Below are positions 25,269 to 32,299 of a DNA stretch of 64,000 bases, in pieces. Within the stretch, counting starts at the first letter, position 1, and each line of letters begins with the position of its first letter. Where the stretch lies: contig NZ_JBEPTK010000004.1 of the NCBI RefSeq assembly GCF_040549485.1, positions 1 to 64,000 on the forward strand, written 5' to 3'. The stretch is from Constrictibacter sp. MBR-5 (GTDB taxonomy: Bacteria > Pseudomonadota > Alphaproteobacteria > JAJUGE01). A program made the position numbers and the translations under genes. Below the pieces are notes generated by a model. That model searched no databases. It was not told the DNA's origin and saw only the letters and a list, made by a program, of their open reading frames with translations.

Positions 25269-25434
25269 TATAATAACTGATGTTAGCCGGGCATCAAAGT
25301 TGGTTGTTTTTTTTGTATAAATACATAAATAGGTATAGGAAGGTAGCTCCTTCTGAAATCCCCAATAAAAGAAAAACAAAAACCTTAACGCCCGGCATAG
25401 CGTTAGGGTTTTTTCTTTTTAGAGGATATGCCAA
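25269..25434 (+). promoter_or_regulatory. Attenuator-like leader of the primase-helicase gene
   Basis: TATAAT (25269-25274) is a perfect -10, with a weak -35, giving a start near 25281. The leader then has GCCGGGC (25286-25292), a small GAAGG/CCTTC hairpin (about 25341-25356) and an intrinsic terminator (25383-25420). GCCGGGC is fully complementary to GCCCGGC (25390-25396), which covers part of the terminator stem and loop, so the two helices exclude each other. A Shine-Dalgarno AGAGGA lies just after the T-run. This suggests control by conditional termination. Confidence 0.55.
25383..25420 (+). terminator. Intrinsic terminator directly before the primase-helicase gene
   Basis: A 9-bp stem (25383-25391 with 25400-25408, one G-T pair) and an 8-base loop are followed by TTTTTTCTTTTT. 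Only 14 bases separate it from the GTG start. Confidence 0.85.
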
Positions 25435-28170
25435 GTGATTGAAGAACTAAAGAACAAGCTAGTTACGAAACCAACCAAGAAATTACGCAAGATCATTAAA
25501 TCAGGTGAACAAGTACCGTCTGATTTCTATGAAACGATCTTACATCCGGTCAACCTAGACCCCTCAGAATTCTATTATCCTATAGATTCTCAGTTTTATA
25601 CAGAAGGCCGCTCTTCATCTAGAGCTATCGAAATATCCAAACGCTTTTCAAAATATCCATGGTATCAAGGCGGTTACTCGTATTTCATGAATGCCATAAG
25701 ACCGGGCGATGAACGCCCAAAGTTCCGCCACAAGCTATCGCCTTATATTTTCGGTACAGTGGAAATTGATAAGCCATTTATAAACGATTGCTCGATTGAA
25801 AGTTTATCCGAGCAACTAGAATGGTGCACCCCCTACCCTTCCAATCGTCCTATGAACTGCAAACTAGGTGAACTTCACAATTTTCTTTGCCAGTTTTATG
25901 ATTATCGAGGTTCCGTAGCTGTATGGTCCGGTAACAAATCCATTCATTATCATTTTATATTTTCCCTTGAACACTTATCGGCAGAACAATCACAGCAAGC
26001 CAATAGAAGCAAAGGTAAATTCATAACCGAACCAAACGACAGATACCTAGAATCCATTCATATGAAACTATACGCCACACTAGAAGACTACTTCCGTAAA
26101 TTTGTGAGCATAGGACACACCGTAACGTTTGATGATAGAATGAAAGAATATAACCGATGGAGAAGATTACCCTACGGAACCAGAATCTTTGACGGTTACA
26201 AAGGTTCTCCAACAGAAAACATATTTGGTGACAAGAAAGCCGTACAGTTTCCAGTTTGGGAAATGATCCTAGGTAGACAACCCAACTGCCCTAAAGACTT
26301 TGAGGAAGAAGAACGTTCATTCTTATTGGATCGTGCATTTGTTTATGATGCTATCGAAAACCATACAATTAAAAATCGCACCTACAAGAAAACTAACAAA
26401 TTAGGCGATGGAGATTTCGAACTTCCCGACGCGATACTAGATGAATTAACAGAAATTACTTATGCGAAATGGGGAGAATTCCCAAAACCTGCAAGGCTCG
26501 TCATAGAAGGCGGATTACTAAAACTGTACCTATACAGAGATTTAAACGATAAGAACCCATCTGGCGTCATTATTGGCAGCAATAGCAGCGTATACATGGA
26601 TGGTAAACGATTAGAACATTGTGATTTGGGTTTCTCTCTTGAGGATTTCGTGTTCTCCCGTATCGATGATGTTAAGGATATCAAACTTAACAAAACAGAA
26701 TTGATATTCAGAGAAAGCACAAAAGGCAAATCCAACGATGAAAAACGCCAGATGCAGAACCGCTTACTGCCACGTCTCACAACCAACCGCCTTACCTGCA
26801 TCATGGGCAATCAAGGCTCAGGCAAGAGCTACAGCTATATGAAAAATGCCAGAGGATCGAACAGCGGTTTATGGGTTTTCTCTTGTCTCAGTTATGAACA
26901 AGCCGAAGCACAATGCGAAACGTTCAACCGTATGCATAACGATAAGAAAGGGAAAGTGGTTAAGACATTCAGCCGCTTATATCAGGAACTAGGCGGAGAA
27001 CTTACACACCTAGACGCAATGACGCACGGATATCCTACACTTATTCACCTAGTCAGAGCATGTGAACCGGAAATTTATAACAAATGCTTAGAAAACCGCA
27101 CACCGATTAGCGCCAACGATTATATTTTTACCGTTCACCAAGCCGCAATGAACTGGAATGAAAACAGTATCAGTAAGATTTGGCTATCTGATAAGTTTAA
27201 AGATGAAATGCTAGATACTCCTGAATATGGAGACATACCTAACACACTTCATATCAGTGCACTTGCTATTGACGAGTTCGCATACTCAGACTTCTATGAC
27301 GTATTCACATATGATGAAGGCAGGTGCATTAAATCATTATCGAAACATAAGGAATGGGCAGAAGCTAAATCTACCGCTGAAAAATATGCGTTCTTTTGCT
27401 CATACAACAAGTATTACACATATGGCGTATCATTCGATAAGATACAGAACGTTATCATTCCTCGGAAACAAGAACCTATAACTGTTAAAAAGGATTTCGA
27501 TAACTTCTCACGTATCAACGATATTATGTATAACGAAAAAGATAAAGACGACATTGATATTAGATATTTCGTTGTGCCTAAGCGTTGGTTTCATAAGATG
27601 GGAAACACTAAGATTACCCTTCTAACTACTGAAATCGCCCCTACTCTCATAGCCGAGAAACTTGGCTTCCATACCTACAAACTTCTACCTGATATGAACC
27701 CTACAGTTATACCAATCGTTACATGTCAGGATATAACCGCAAAGAAAACACATGAACACATGGAACATTATCATTCCATTAATCCTAATATCGTCTTTGT
27801 CGGTAACTTCACTAACAATCATGATTTCATTACTGGATACAGCCACCAGACCGCTAAAGGAATGAACGGATTATCCGGAAACGATATTATTTCTTATTAT
27901 CACTGGATGAACTACAAACAATATCACGTTATGAATGTACTTGGGCAATATCTAGGAATGAACGATATTATCAGACTTCACTATCTCGATAACATGTATC
28001 AGGCGATTGGACGCAATCAGGGATTCAGAAATGAAGGCAAGAAACACGTTATTGTCATGAGATCCGATCTTTATGCGCTACTCAACCCTTGCACATATAA
28101 CCCATTCGGTTACGCATTGACTCTTACAACTGAACGCCAATTAGAAAGCTATATGAAGGAAAATGCCTAG
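25435..28170 (+). CDS. PrimPol-like primase fused to a SF2-like helicase, 911 aa
   Basis: Residues about 95-255 look like an archaeo-eukaryotic primase (PrimPol) domain: acidic motif I in FGTVEIDKP (108-113), the S-x-H type motif II in WSGNKSIHYHFIF (164-176) and motif III TFDDRMKEYNRWRRLPYGTR (231-250). A P-loop ATPase follows: Walker A GNQGSGKS (458-465), Walker B LAIDEF (610-615) and a motif VI-like QAIGRNQGFR (856-865), suggesting a superfamily 2 helicase of origin-binding-protein type. GTG 25435 has AGAGGA 8 bases upstream. It is the only clear replication gene of the phage; synthesis would need host DNA polymerase. Confidence 0.75.
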   Translation: MIEELKNKLVTKPTKKLRKIIKSGEQVPSDFYETILHPVNLDPSEFYYPIDSQFYTEGRSSSRAIEISKRFSKYPWYQGGYSYFMNAIRPGDERPKFRHKLSPYIFGTVEIDKPFINDCSIESLSEQLEWCTPYPSNRPMNCKLGELHNFLCQFYDYRGSVAVWSGNKSIHYHFIFSLEHLSAEQSQQANRSKGKFITEPNDRYLESIHMKLYATLEDYFRKFVSIGHTVTFDDRMKEYNRWRRLPYGTRIFDGYKGSPTENIFGDKKAVQFPVWEMILGRQPNCPKDFEEEERSFLLDRAFVYDAIENHTIKNRTYKKTNKLGDGDFELPDAILDELTEITYAKWGEFPKPARLVIEGGLLKLYLYRDLNDKNPSGVIIGSNSSVYMDGKRLEHCDLGFSLEDFVFSRIDDVKDIKLNKTELIFRESTKGKSNDEKRQMQNRLLPRLTTNRLTCIMGNQGSGKSYSYMKNARGSNSGLWVFSCLSYEQAEAQCETFNRMHNDKKGKVVKTFSRLYQELGGELTHLDAMTHGYPTLIHLVRACEPEIYNKCLENRTPISANDYIFTVHQAAMNWNENSISKIWLSDKFKDEMLDTPEYGDIPNTLHISALAIDEFAYSDFYDVFTYDEGRCIKSLSKHKEWAEAKSTAEKYAFFCSYNKYYTYGVSFDKIQNVIIPRKQEPITVKKDFDNFSRINDIMYNEKDKDDIDIRYFVVPKRWFHKMGNTKITLLTTEIAPTLIAEKLGFHTYKLLPDMNPTVIPIVTCQDITAKKTHEHMEHYHSINPNIVFVGNFTNNHDFITGYSHQTAKGMNGLSGNDIISYYHWMNYKQYHVMNVLGQYLGMNDIIRLHYLDNMYQAIGRNQGFRNEGKKHVIVMRSDLYALLNPCTYNPFGYALTLTTERQLESYMKENA

Positions 28171-28197
28171 GATGTGTTCACATTATGAATTTTGCAG

Positions 28198-28254
28198 ACT
28201 TATTCTCGCTCCTATAATAAGTATTAATAAGATGCGCTAACAAGTTCGCAAAAT
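28198..28254. promoter_or_regulatory. Nested inverted repeats after the primase-helicase gene
   Basis: ACTTATT (28198-28204) pairs with AATAAGT (28216-28222), and this lies within the larger pair ATTTTGC (28189-28195) / GCAAAAT (28248-28254). No T-run follows, so this is not a standard terminator. TATAAT at 28213-28218 could be a plus-strand -10 box. Role unclear. Confidence 0.35.
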
Positions 28255-28311
28255 CACTCATTCATTCATTTTAGGGGGATAGGGAGGCATTGAATGCAGG
28301 ATGGGCATTTT

Positions 28312-28650
28312 TCAATCACATGGGAATGCATTTGATACTTTAGCCACTATCAAGCTTGGTGCCATGAAGTGCCGCTTCTCTGGTGTTTCTGACAAGAACT
28401 TAATAACTATGTCCGCTACCTGTTTCCTTGTCACGTTATCTGGAAGACAATTCTTAAATTCATTGGCAATTCCATATACGTTCACACTATCGACCACACC
28501 TAGAATGTACATGGAACAGGCAACTATATCTGTCTCACATACCTGATGAAGCCTGTTGCCGTCAAAGAAATACTTAACCATTTCGTCATTAGCCATAGCA
28601 GATGATATAGAAAACAAACCATACAGACATATGGCAATCATGTTTCTCAT
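28312..28650 (-). CDS. Rap1a/Tai-like secreted protein, 112 aa
   Basis: A signal peptide (MRNMIAICLYGLFSISSAMA) precedes a mature domain with the Rap1a/Tai pattern: FFDGNRLHQVCET, then ACSMYILGVVDSV, NCLPDNVTRKQVADIVIKFL and PSLIVAKVSNAFPCD, with conserved paired cysteines. Founding members are periplasmic immunity proteins against T6SS amidase effectors; phage members are known but unexplained. It is transcribed alone, opposite to its neighbours, so it may be expressed from the prophage and protect the lysogen, or hold back a lytic enzyme. The role is inferred. Confidence 0.8.
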   Translation of the reverse strand: MRNMIAICLYGLFSISSAMANDEMVKYFFDGNRLHQVCETDIVACSMYILGVVDSVNVYGIANEFKNCLPDNVTRKQVADIVIKFLSETPEKRHFMAPSLIVAKVSNAFPCD

Positions 28651-28911
28651 AGCTCATTACTCCATACGCAACAAACATAACGCATCAATGAAAACCAACT
28701 GAGTAGAATTAAGCAATCGTAATCGTAATTGGACATTATCAAGTTATATGGAATGATGAAGAATGGCAGAATTCCGCCATTTATGTATGACAATACGTTT
28801 ATCACATAAGTTATATGAAATGAATGCATATACACATAATGGGAGAAATGCTTAGTTTTTGGTGATTTATGAGTGAATCTTTTAGTGTCATTTATCTGCA
28901 TAGTGCCGCAG

Positions 28912-28934
28912 CCCCCCCGCCCCGTTCCCTCCCC
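28912..28934 (-). other. G-quadruplex-type motif on the minus strand
   Basis: The plus strand reads C7-G-C4-GTT-C3-T-C4, so the minus strand has four G-runs of at least 3 with loops of 1-3 bases. This meets the usual intramolecular quadruplex rule and is striking in an AT-rich phage. Confidence 0.6.
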
Positions 28935-29552
28935 TATCCGTACAGCGGCGTTCTCTGTAGCTCCCCATTGCCTCACATGCCTAAGCCCAGGCGCACTATC
29001 AGTGCCGTTACCCTCGCTCATTCCTGACTGTCATGCCTAAGCCCAACCGATACCCATACCCAAGCTCTAACAATATTCCATGATGCATATTGTCGGATAT
29101 TGTTCATTATGTGAAGTGATTATCAGTACTCAGGAAGTACCTGTAACTATCCGATTGCCCCTAGTTGGCGAGTACTGACACTCATATGTAATGGCGTGCC
29201 TCATTTCGCACATGCACCATGGCTGATTACTTGTCATGTCGCGTTGCACGATGTGCCTGCATAGAGCCTCACTGGTGGGCTTTCATGGTGCCTGATGTGT
29301 CTCAGTCTGTCACGTCCTGGCGTTGATGTGCGGCGATCCCTGCGGGCCACGTGGCTATCAGCGGCGATCATAGCTCATTCATTCCCCCAGGATTCCTAAG
29401 CCCCTCCCCTATCCATTTCCCCAGGCATCGACCAAGGGGGGGTAGGGTCATTGCACCATATGTGGGGGGTTGGCGAAGGGTGGCCCCCAAAATGTGGGCG
29501 CGGCGTGTTCTTTATAGTTCGGAAAATTATATGCATACCATTTTCAAATAAC

Positions 29553-29600
29553 CTTTCATGTCTCCATTCATGCAAACTTTCATGTCTCCATTCATGCAAA
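29553..29600. repeat. Perfect tandem 24-bp repeat with partial third copy
   Basis: The 24-base unit, beginning CTTTCATGTCTCC and ending TGCAAA, is present at 29553-29576 and 29577-29600; a degenerate third part (CTTAATGCAAA, CTTTCAT) reaches about 29619. Tandem units of about this size upstream of a gene block resemble iterons, or protein-binding sites. Confidence 0.75.
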
Positions 29601-29695
29601 CCTTAATGCAAACTTTCATACACTCTGAATTAAACCCATAATCACAACAATCATCATTCTTAAATACCATCAGTTAATGATGGAGAATAATATGA

Positions 29696-30235
29696 ATGAT
29701 AGATCCTATTGATGAGGTATTGAGACACGAAGGAGAATATACGGATAATCCCAAAGATAAGGGAAATTGGCTTCGTGGTAAGTTAGTTGGTACAAAGTAT
29801 GGCATTACGGGAGCTACATTAGCTTCATGGTTAGGCAGAAGTGTCACTAAGGATGATGTTAAGAACCTTACAGAAGAAGAAGCTAGAGAGATTTATGAGA
29901 TACGTTATCTTACTGGCCCTAGGATTCATACGTTACCTAATCCGCCTCAGACGTTGATTCTTGATATGGCTGTTAATCATGGGCAGAAAACGGCAATCAT
30001 GATGTTGCAGAGAGTTTTAAACAAGGCGGGTTTTGGTCCTGTTGATACTGATGGCATCATGGGGCCACAGACAAGGAATGCGACTATTAAGGCTCAATCG
30101 GAAATGGGTAATTATTTACAGAATGCGATTGTTGAAGAGCGTATCAATTTGTACAAAGCGATAGTTAGAAATGATGCCAGTCAAAGAACGTATATTAGAG
30201 GATGGTTGAATCGTGCAGAAAGTTTCAGATTGTAA
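29696..30235 (+). CDS. Endolysin, GH108 family with peptidoglycan-binding domain
   Basis: Residues 1-100 are glycosyl hydrolase family 108: IDEVLRHEGEYTDNPKDKGN with the catalytic Glu in RHEGEY, then KYGITGATLASWLGR and LILDMAVNHGQKTAI. Residues about 105-175 are PG_binding_3 (VLNKAGFGPVDTDGIMGPQT). It cuts peptidoglycan glycan strands for lysis. No signal peptide is present, so a holin is needed; candidates lie at 31977-32545. The real ATG 29696 is overlapped by an out-of-frame ATG 4 bases upstream. GGAGA is 9 bases from the true start and 5 from the upstream ATG. Confidence 0.9.
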   Translation: MIDPIDEVLRHEGEYTDNPKDKGNWLRGKLVGTKYGITGATLASWLGRSVTKDDVKNLTEEEAREIYEIRYLTGPRIHTLPNPPQTLILDMAVNHGQKTAIMMLQRVLNKAGFGPVDTDGIMGPQTRNATIKAQSEMGNYLQNAIVEERINLYKAIVRNDASQRTYIRGWLNRAESFRL

Positions 30236-30548
30236 GATTGTTAAGAAATCATGTGAGCGATGTGACTTGTTAAAGTCTATTAATGAATTCGCTTATAATA
30301 ATACAAGATATGGTGCGGCCGGTTATCAGAATATTTGTTCATCGTGTATGATCGTTCTTAGGAAATCTAACCAGACACCTAAAGGACCGCAATTAAGCGA
30401 TTCTGATATGGATGATATTGCTGTTATGCTTGCTACCGGTTACAAACCGAAAGTTATAGCTGGAAAATATTGCGTGCGTATTCAGAGAATTTATGACGAA
30501 ATGCGAAAGATTACACGAAATTCTACTGTTTGCAGTAAATATAAATGA
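30213..30548 (+). CDS. Zinc-ribbon plus helix-turn-helix protein, HNH-like but without nuclease core
   Basis: The product has CERCDLLKSINEF and NICSSCMIVL, a four-cysteine zinc site, and a C-terminal helix-turn-helix-like block (LSDSDMDDIAVMLATGYKPK, then VIAGKYCVRIQRIYDEM). This matches the ends of the HNH endonuclease at 23631, but the HNH core between them is missing. It may be a DNA-binding regulator derived from a homing endonuclease. The GTG start at 30213 lies 23 bases inside the endolysin gene. Confidence 0.6.
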   Translation: MQKVSDCKIVKKSCERCDLLKSINEFAYNNTRYGAAGYQNICSSCMIVLRKSNQTPKGPQLSDSDMDDIAVMLATGYKPKVIAGKYCVRIQRIYDEMRKITRNSTVCSKYK

Positions 30549-30586
30549 TACGATTTCATACGAAATTGCAATAGGAGAAACGGGAA

Positions 30587-30802
30587 ATGACTAAAACGCT
30601 TACAGGATACAGACAGTTAACGGATGAAGAGATTGATACTATCAATGCTCTTACAGATATCGGCACTATATTACAAGAAATGTTGGATGAATTGAAGGAT
30701 TGGCCCACTGTTGACCAGCGATGGTTAGCGATTGCCAGAACTGATTTTCAAAGAGCGTTTATGGAAGTGAATAGAGCTATCAGTTCGCCCTCAAAGTTCT
30801 GA
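30587..30802 (+). CDS. acb2: Acb2/Tad1-hairpin-family anti-CBASS protein, 71 aa
   Basis: The whole 71-residue protein follows the Acb2/Tad1 hairpin family pattern: GYRQLTDEEIDTINAL, then DQRWLAIARTDFQRAFMEVN and a final RAISSPSKF. Acb2 hexamers bind and sequester cyclic di- and trinucleotides, so that CBASS effectors are not activated. Family length is about 70-100 residues. ATG 30587 has AGGAGA upstream. It lies in a run of small accessory genes between lysis and capsid genes. Family assignment is strong; ligand range for this copy is unknown. Confidence 0.8.
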   Translation: MTKTLTGYRQLTDEEIDTINALTDIGTILQEMLDELKDWPTVDQRWLAIARTDFQRAFMEVNRAISSPSKF

Positions 30803-30812
30803 GTGCAATCGG

Positions 30813-30843
30813 AACACAAACAAATTTTAATAGGAGAATATGA
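30813..30843 (+). repeat. Leader repeat copy 1 (31 bp, 2 mismatches to copy 2)
   Basis: The 31 bases up to the ATG of the 152-aa gene are nearly the same as 31320-31350 before the 154-aa gene (29 of 31 identical). Both include AATAGGAGAATATGA, the ribosome site and start. Confidence 0.8.
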
Positions 30844-31298
30844 CAATGAATTCCAATGACATAGCACGCCAGTACTTATTGACTAAAAGCGATAAGGTTG
30901 GCCAACAGAAACTAGATGCATCATTATATGTGTTTCTTGATTCGATGATTAAGATGATTAAGGATTTAGTGCCTTCTTTCAGAGACGTAGTTAGCTTGGA
31001 TGACTTCTCCGGGTTCATCGGAAAAGATACTATATTTGAGGGTACTATTACGGCTCCCGATTCCGACATTATAGGTTGTCTTGACTCTGATTTAGTACAA
31101 AACGCCACAGCACATGCATTGACTAAAGCCATTCTGGAAACATTTGAAGGAACAGGATTTGTTAGGGGCCTTCATCCAGATTTCATTTTGAAGAATTCCA
31201 AAGTTGGATTAGGCGTCGCTTACAAAAAGAATAAGTTAACGTTCATCGTGAAGACGGTTTTTTCCATTGATCCGTTCGAGATTAGTGGAAAGGCTTAA
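30840..31298 (+). CDS. Hypothetical phage protein, 152 aa
   Basis: I recognise no family. The protein begins MTMNSNDIARQYLLTKSDKV, has an amphipathic helix (SLYVFLDSMIKMIKDLVPSF), a Gly/Asp-rich middle (FIGKDTIFEGTITAPDSDII) and a C-terminal strand pair. It has the repeated AATAGGAGAATATG leader. Its stop shares a base with a start ATG (TAATG) of a truncated copy of the 50-aa gene at 31811. It is probably part of an early or accessory operon with acb2. Confidence 0.65.
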   Translation: MTMNSNDIARQYLLTKSDKVGQQKLDASLYVFLDSMIKMIKDLVPSFRDVVSLDDFSGFIGKDTIFEGTITAPDSDIIGCLDSDLVQNATAHALTKAILETFEGTGFVRGLHPDFILKNSKVGLGVAYKKNKLTFIVKTVFSIDPFEISGKA

Positions 31299-31319
31299 TG
31301 TCATACTTTGATAGAGCAT
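31295..31319. repeat. 25-bp direct repeat, left copy flanking a one-gene cassette
   Basis: These 25 bases are identical to 31808-31832. The two copies flank the leader and the 154-aa gene, and the bases outside differ. It reads as a duplication at the insertion of one gene, or as a recombination scar. Confidence 0.85.
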
Positions 31320-31321
31320 AA
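31298..31321 (+). pseudogene. Truncated 5' copy of the 50-aa gene
   Basis: The frame MSYFDRA-stop is the first seven codons of the gene at 31811 followed by a stop. Like the full copy, it starts inside the preceding stop codon as TAATG. It was created by the duplication that flanks the cassette. Confidence 0.6.
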
Positions 31322-31346
31322 CACAAATAAGTTTTAATAGGAGAAT

Positions 31347-31811
31347 ATGAATATGATTTATGATTTGGTAGGACGACAACAGAGACTCACACAGGCTCAA
31401 AACTTTATCAGCACGCTAACATCAACTCTCGCTTGGAACGGAGAACGTTCTAATTTTCGCTGTCCATCAATTTACGTTGTGCCTGATGAAGATATTAAGG
31501 AAAATCCAGAACGCTATTCTGTTGGCGCATTATACAATTTCATTATCTTGTCCGGTGACTTTTCCCGCATAGTCGAAACGTCATATAGAAAACAAATGGC
31601 AATATTGATAGCGGAGGAAATGTCTAGGGAATTAGGAACAGATTCAAGGATTGCATACGTAAGCCGTCTTATTGGATCGATTAGCCGCGACCTCAGTACA
31701 TTTCGTGTAGAGTACACACCATGCGTTTATCATAGACCAACTACATTAGCCGTTCTTTGCTCTGGCGATTGCCTTACGGAAGTTCCACCACAGGCAAGGC
31801 ATTATGATTAA
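31347..31811 (+). CDS. Hypothetical cassette protein, 154 aa
   Basis: The protein begins MNMIYDLVGRQQRLTQAQNF and has helix-rich N- and middle parts (QMAILIAEEMSRELGTDSRI) and a C-terminal Cys/His-bearing segment (EYTPCVYHRPTTLAVLCSGD). No family is recognised. It is preceded by the duplicated leader (31320-31350) and flanked by 25-bp direct repeats, so it looks like a mobile or recently acquired one-gene cassette. The stop overlaps the next ATG by one base. Confidence 0.65.
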   Translation: MNMIYDLVGRQQRLTQAQNFISTLTSTLAWNGERSNFRCPSIYVVPDEDIKENPERYSVGALYNFIILSGDFSRIVETSYRKQMAILIAEEMSRELGTDSRIAYVSRLIGSISRDLSTFRVEYTPCVYHRPTTLAVLCSGDCLTEVPPQARHYD

Positions 31812-31832
31812 TGTCATACTTTGATAGAGCAT
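31808..31832. repeat. 25-bp direct repeat, right copy
   Basis: This is identical to 31295-31319 and includes the stop of the cassette gene and the first codons of the 50-aa gene. Confidence 0.85.
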
Positions 31833-31963
31833 CATTCGCTTATGATGATGGGTGTTTATTGATCGTTCACCCAGGTCATCCGCCTATCAAGGTTCATTTG
31901 CCTTATGATGGCGAAGAACCGTTTGTAGAATTTACAGAACCACAATATGAAACAGAACATTAA
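31811..31963 (+). CDS. Hypothetical small acidic protein, 50 aa
   Basis: ATG 31811 overlaps the upstream stop (TAATG). The 50-residue product starts MSYFDRASFAYDDGCLLIVH, contains a Pro/His-rich turn (HPGHPPIKVHLPYDG) and ends in an acidic tail. The existence of a truncated duplicate at 31298 shows that this start context was copied. No family recognised. Confidence 0.55.
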   Translation: MSYFDRASFAYDDGCLLIVHPGHPPIKVHLPYDGEEPFVEFTEPQYETEH

Positions 31964-31976
31964 GGAGAATTATTAA

Positions 31977-32150
31977 ATGGGCGTAGTAGCAGCAGCAGCA
32001 GTAGTAGCCGCAGCGGGGGGAGCGTGTTCATCAATTTTTTGCTGGCTTCCAATCATGGTGTTTGTAGGGGGTTATATTGCACTTCTCGTCGCAATGTTTC
32101 TATATCTCACAATCAAATGGCTTATAGCCAAAATAACCAAACAAACTTAA
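31977..32150 (+). CDS. Small membrane protein, possible holin, 57 aa
   Basis: The product begins with an Ala/Val-rich segment (MGVVAAAAVVAAAGGACSSI) and has a strong hydrophobic helix (IMVFVGGYIALLVAMFLYLT) before a Lys tail. AAGGAG stands about 10 bases upstream. The Cys after GGA could be a lipid site but context is not typical. It is one of three small membrane proteins in a row, and a holin is expected to serve the GH108 endolysin. Assignment is by topology only. Confidence 0.5.
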   Translation: MGVVAAAAVVAAAGGACSSIFCWLPIMVFVGGYIALLVAMFLYLTIKWLIAKITKQT

Positions 32151-32200
32151 CTTAATAGATTTACCAAATAAAACAGAACATTAAAAGGGAGAACTATAAC

Positions 32201-32284
32201 ATGAACACAGAACTTAAATATTACGATTACATTTCAATACCGATGTTCGCATTAGGAATGTTCTTATTATTCACAATCATTTAA
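32201..32284 (+). CDS. Micro membrane protein, 27 aa
   Basis: ATG 32201 has AAAAGGGAG about 8 bases upstream. The 27 residues include a single hydrophobic helix (ISIPMFALGMFLLFTII). It lies between two other membrane protein genes and may act with them in lysis. Size is below normal gene-calling limits, but the ribosome site and composition are good. Confidence 0.5.
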   Translation: MNTELKYYDYISIPMFALGMFLLFTII

Positions 32285-32299
32285 CAGGAGATATATAAT

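Larger units (their letters stand above)
28651..29695. other. 1-kb gene-free region: candidate replication origin, packaging site or ncRNA locus
   Basis: I see no credible gene in 1,045 bases. It contains a C-rich G-quadruplex-type tract at 28912-28934 and a second G-rich tract at 29436-29480. The motif CATGCCTAAGCCCA occurs at 28976 and 29032, with a shorter copy near 29394. CCTCCCCTATCC occurs at 28928 and 29403. There is a 9-bp inverted repeat TCAGTACTC/GAGTACTGA (29123-29131, 29170-29178), a CAATAT/ATATTG repeat (29071-29102) and a tandem 24-bp repeat at 29553-29600. Such density of structure fits an origin or a structured RNA. Confidence 0.55.

Noticed and set aside
29396-29599. 67-codon minus-strand frame with repeated HEWRHE
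   Set aside because: The frame is open because the 24-bp tandem repeat is a multiple of three; the rest is low-complexity, with no ribosome site, so I treat it as non-coding repeat.
31977-32150. Lipoprotein
   Set aside because: A Cys follows Gly-Ala, but the preceding segment lacks a basic start and the main hydrophobic helix lies after it, so a membrane protein is more likely.
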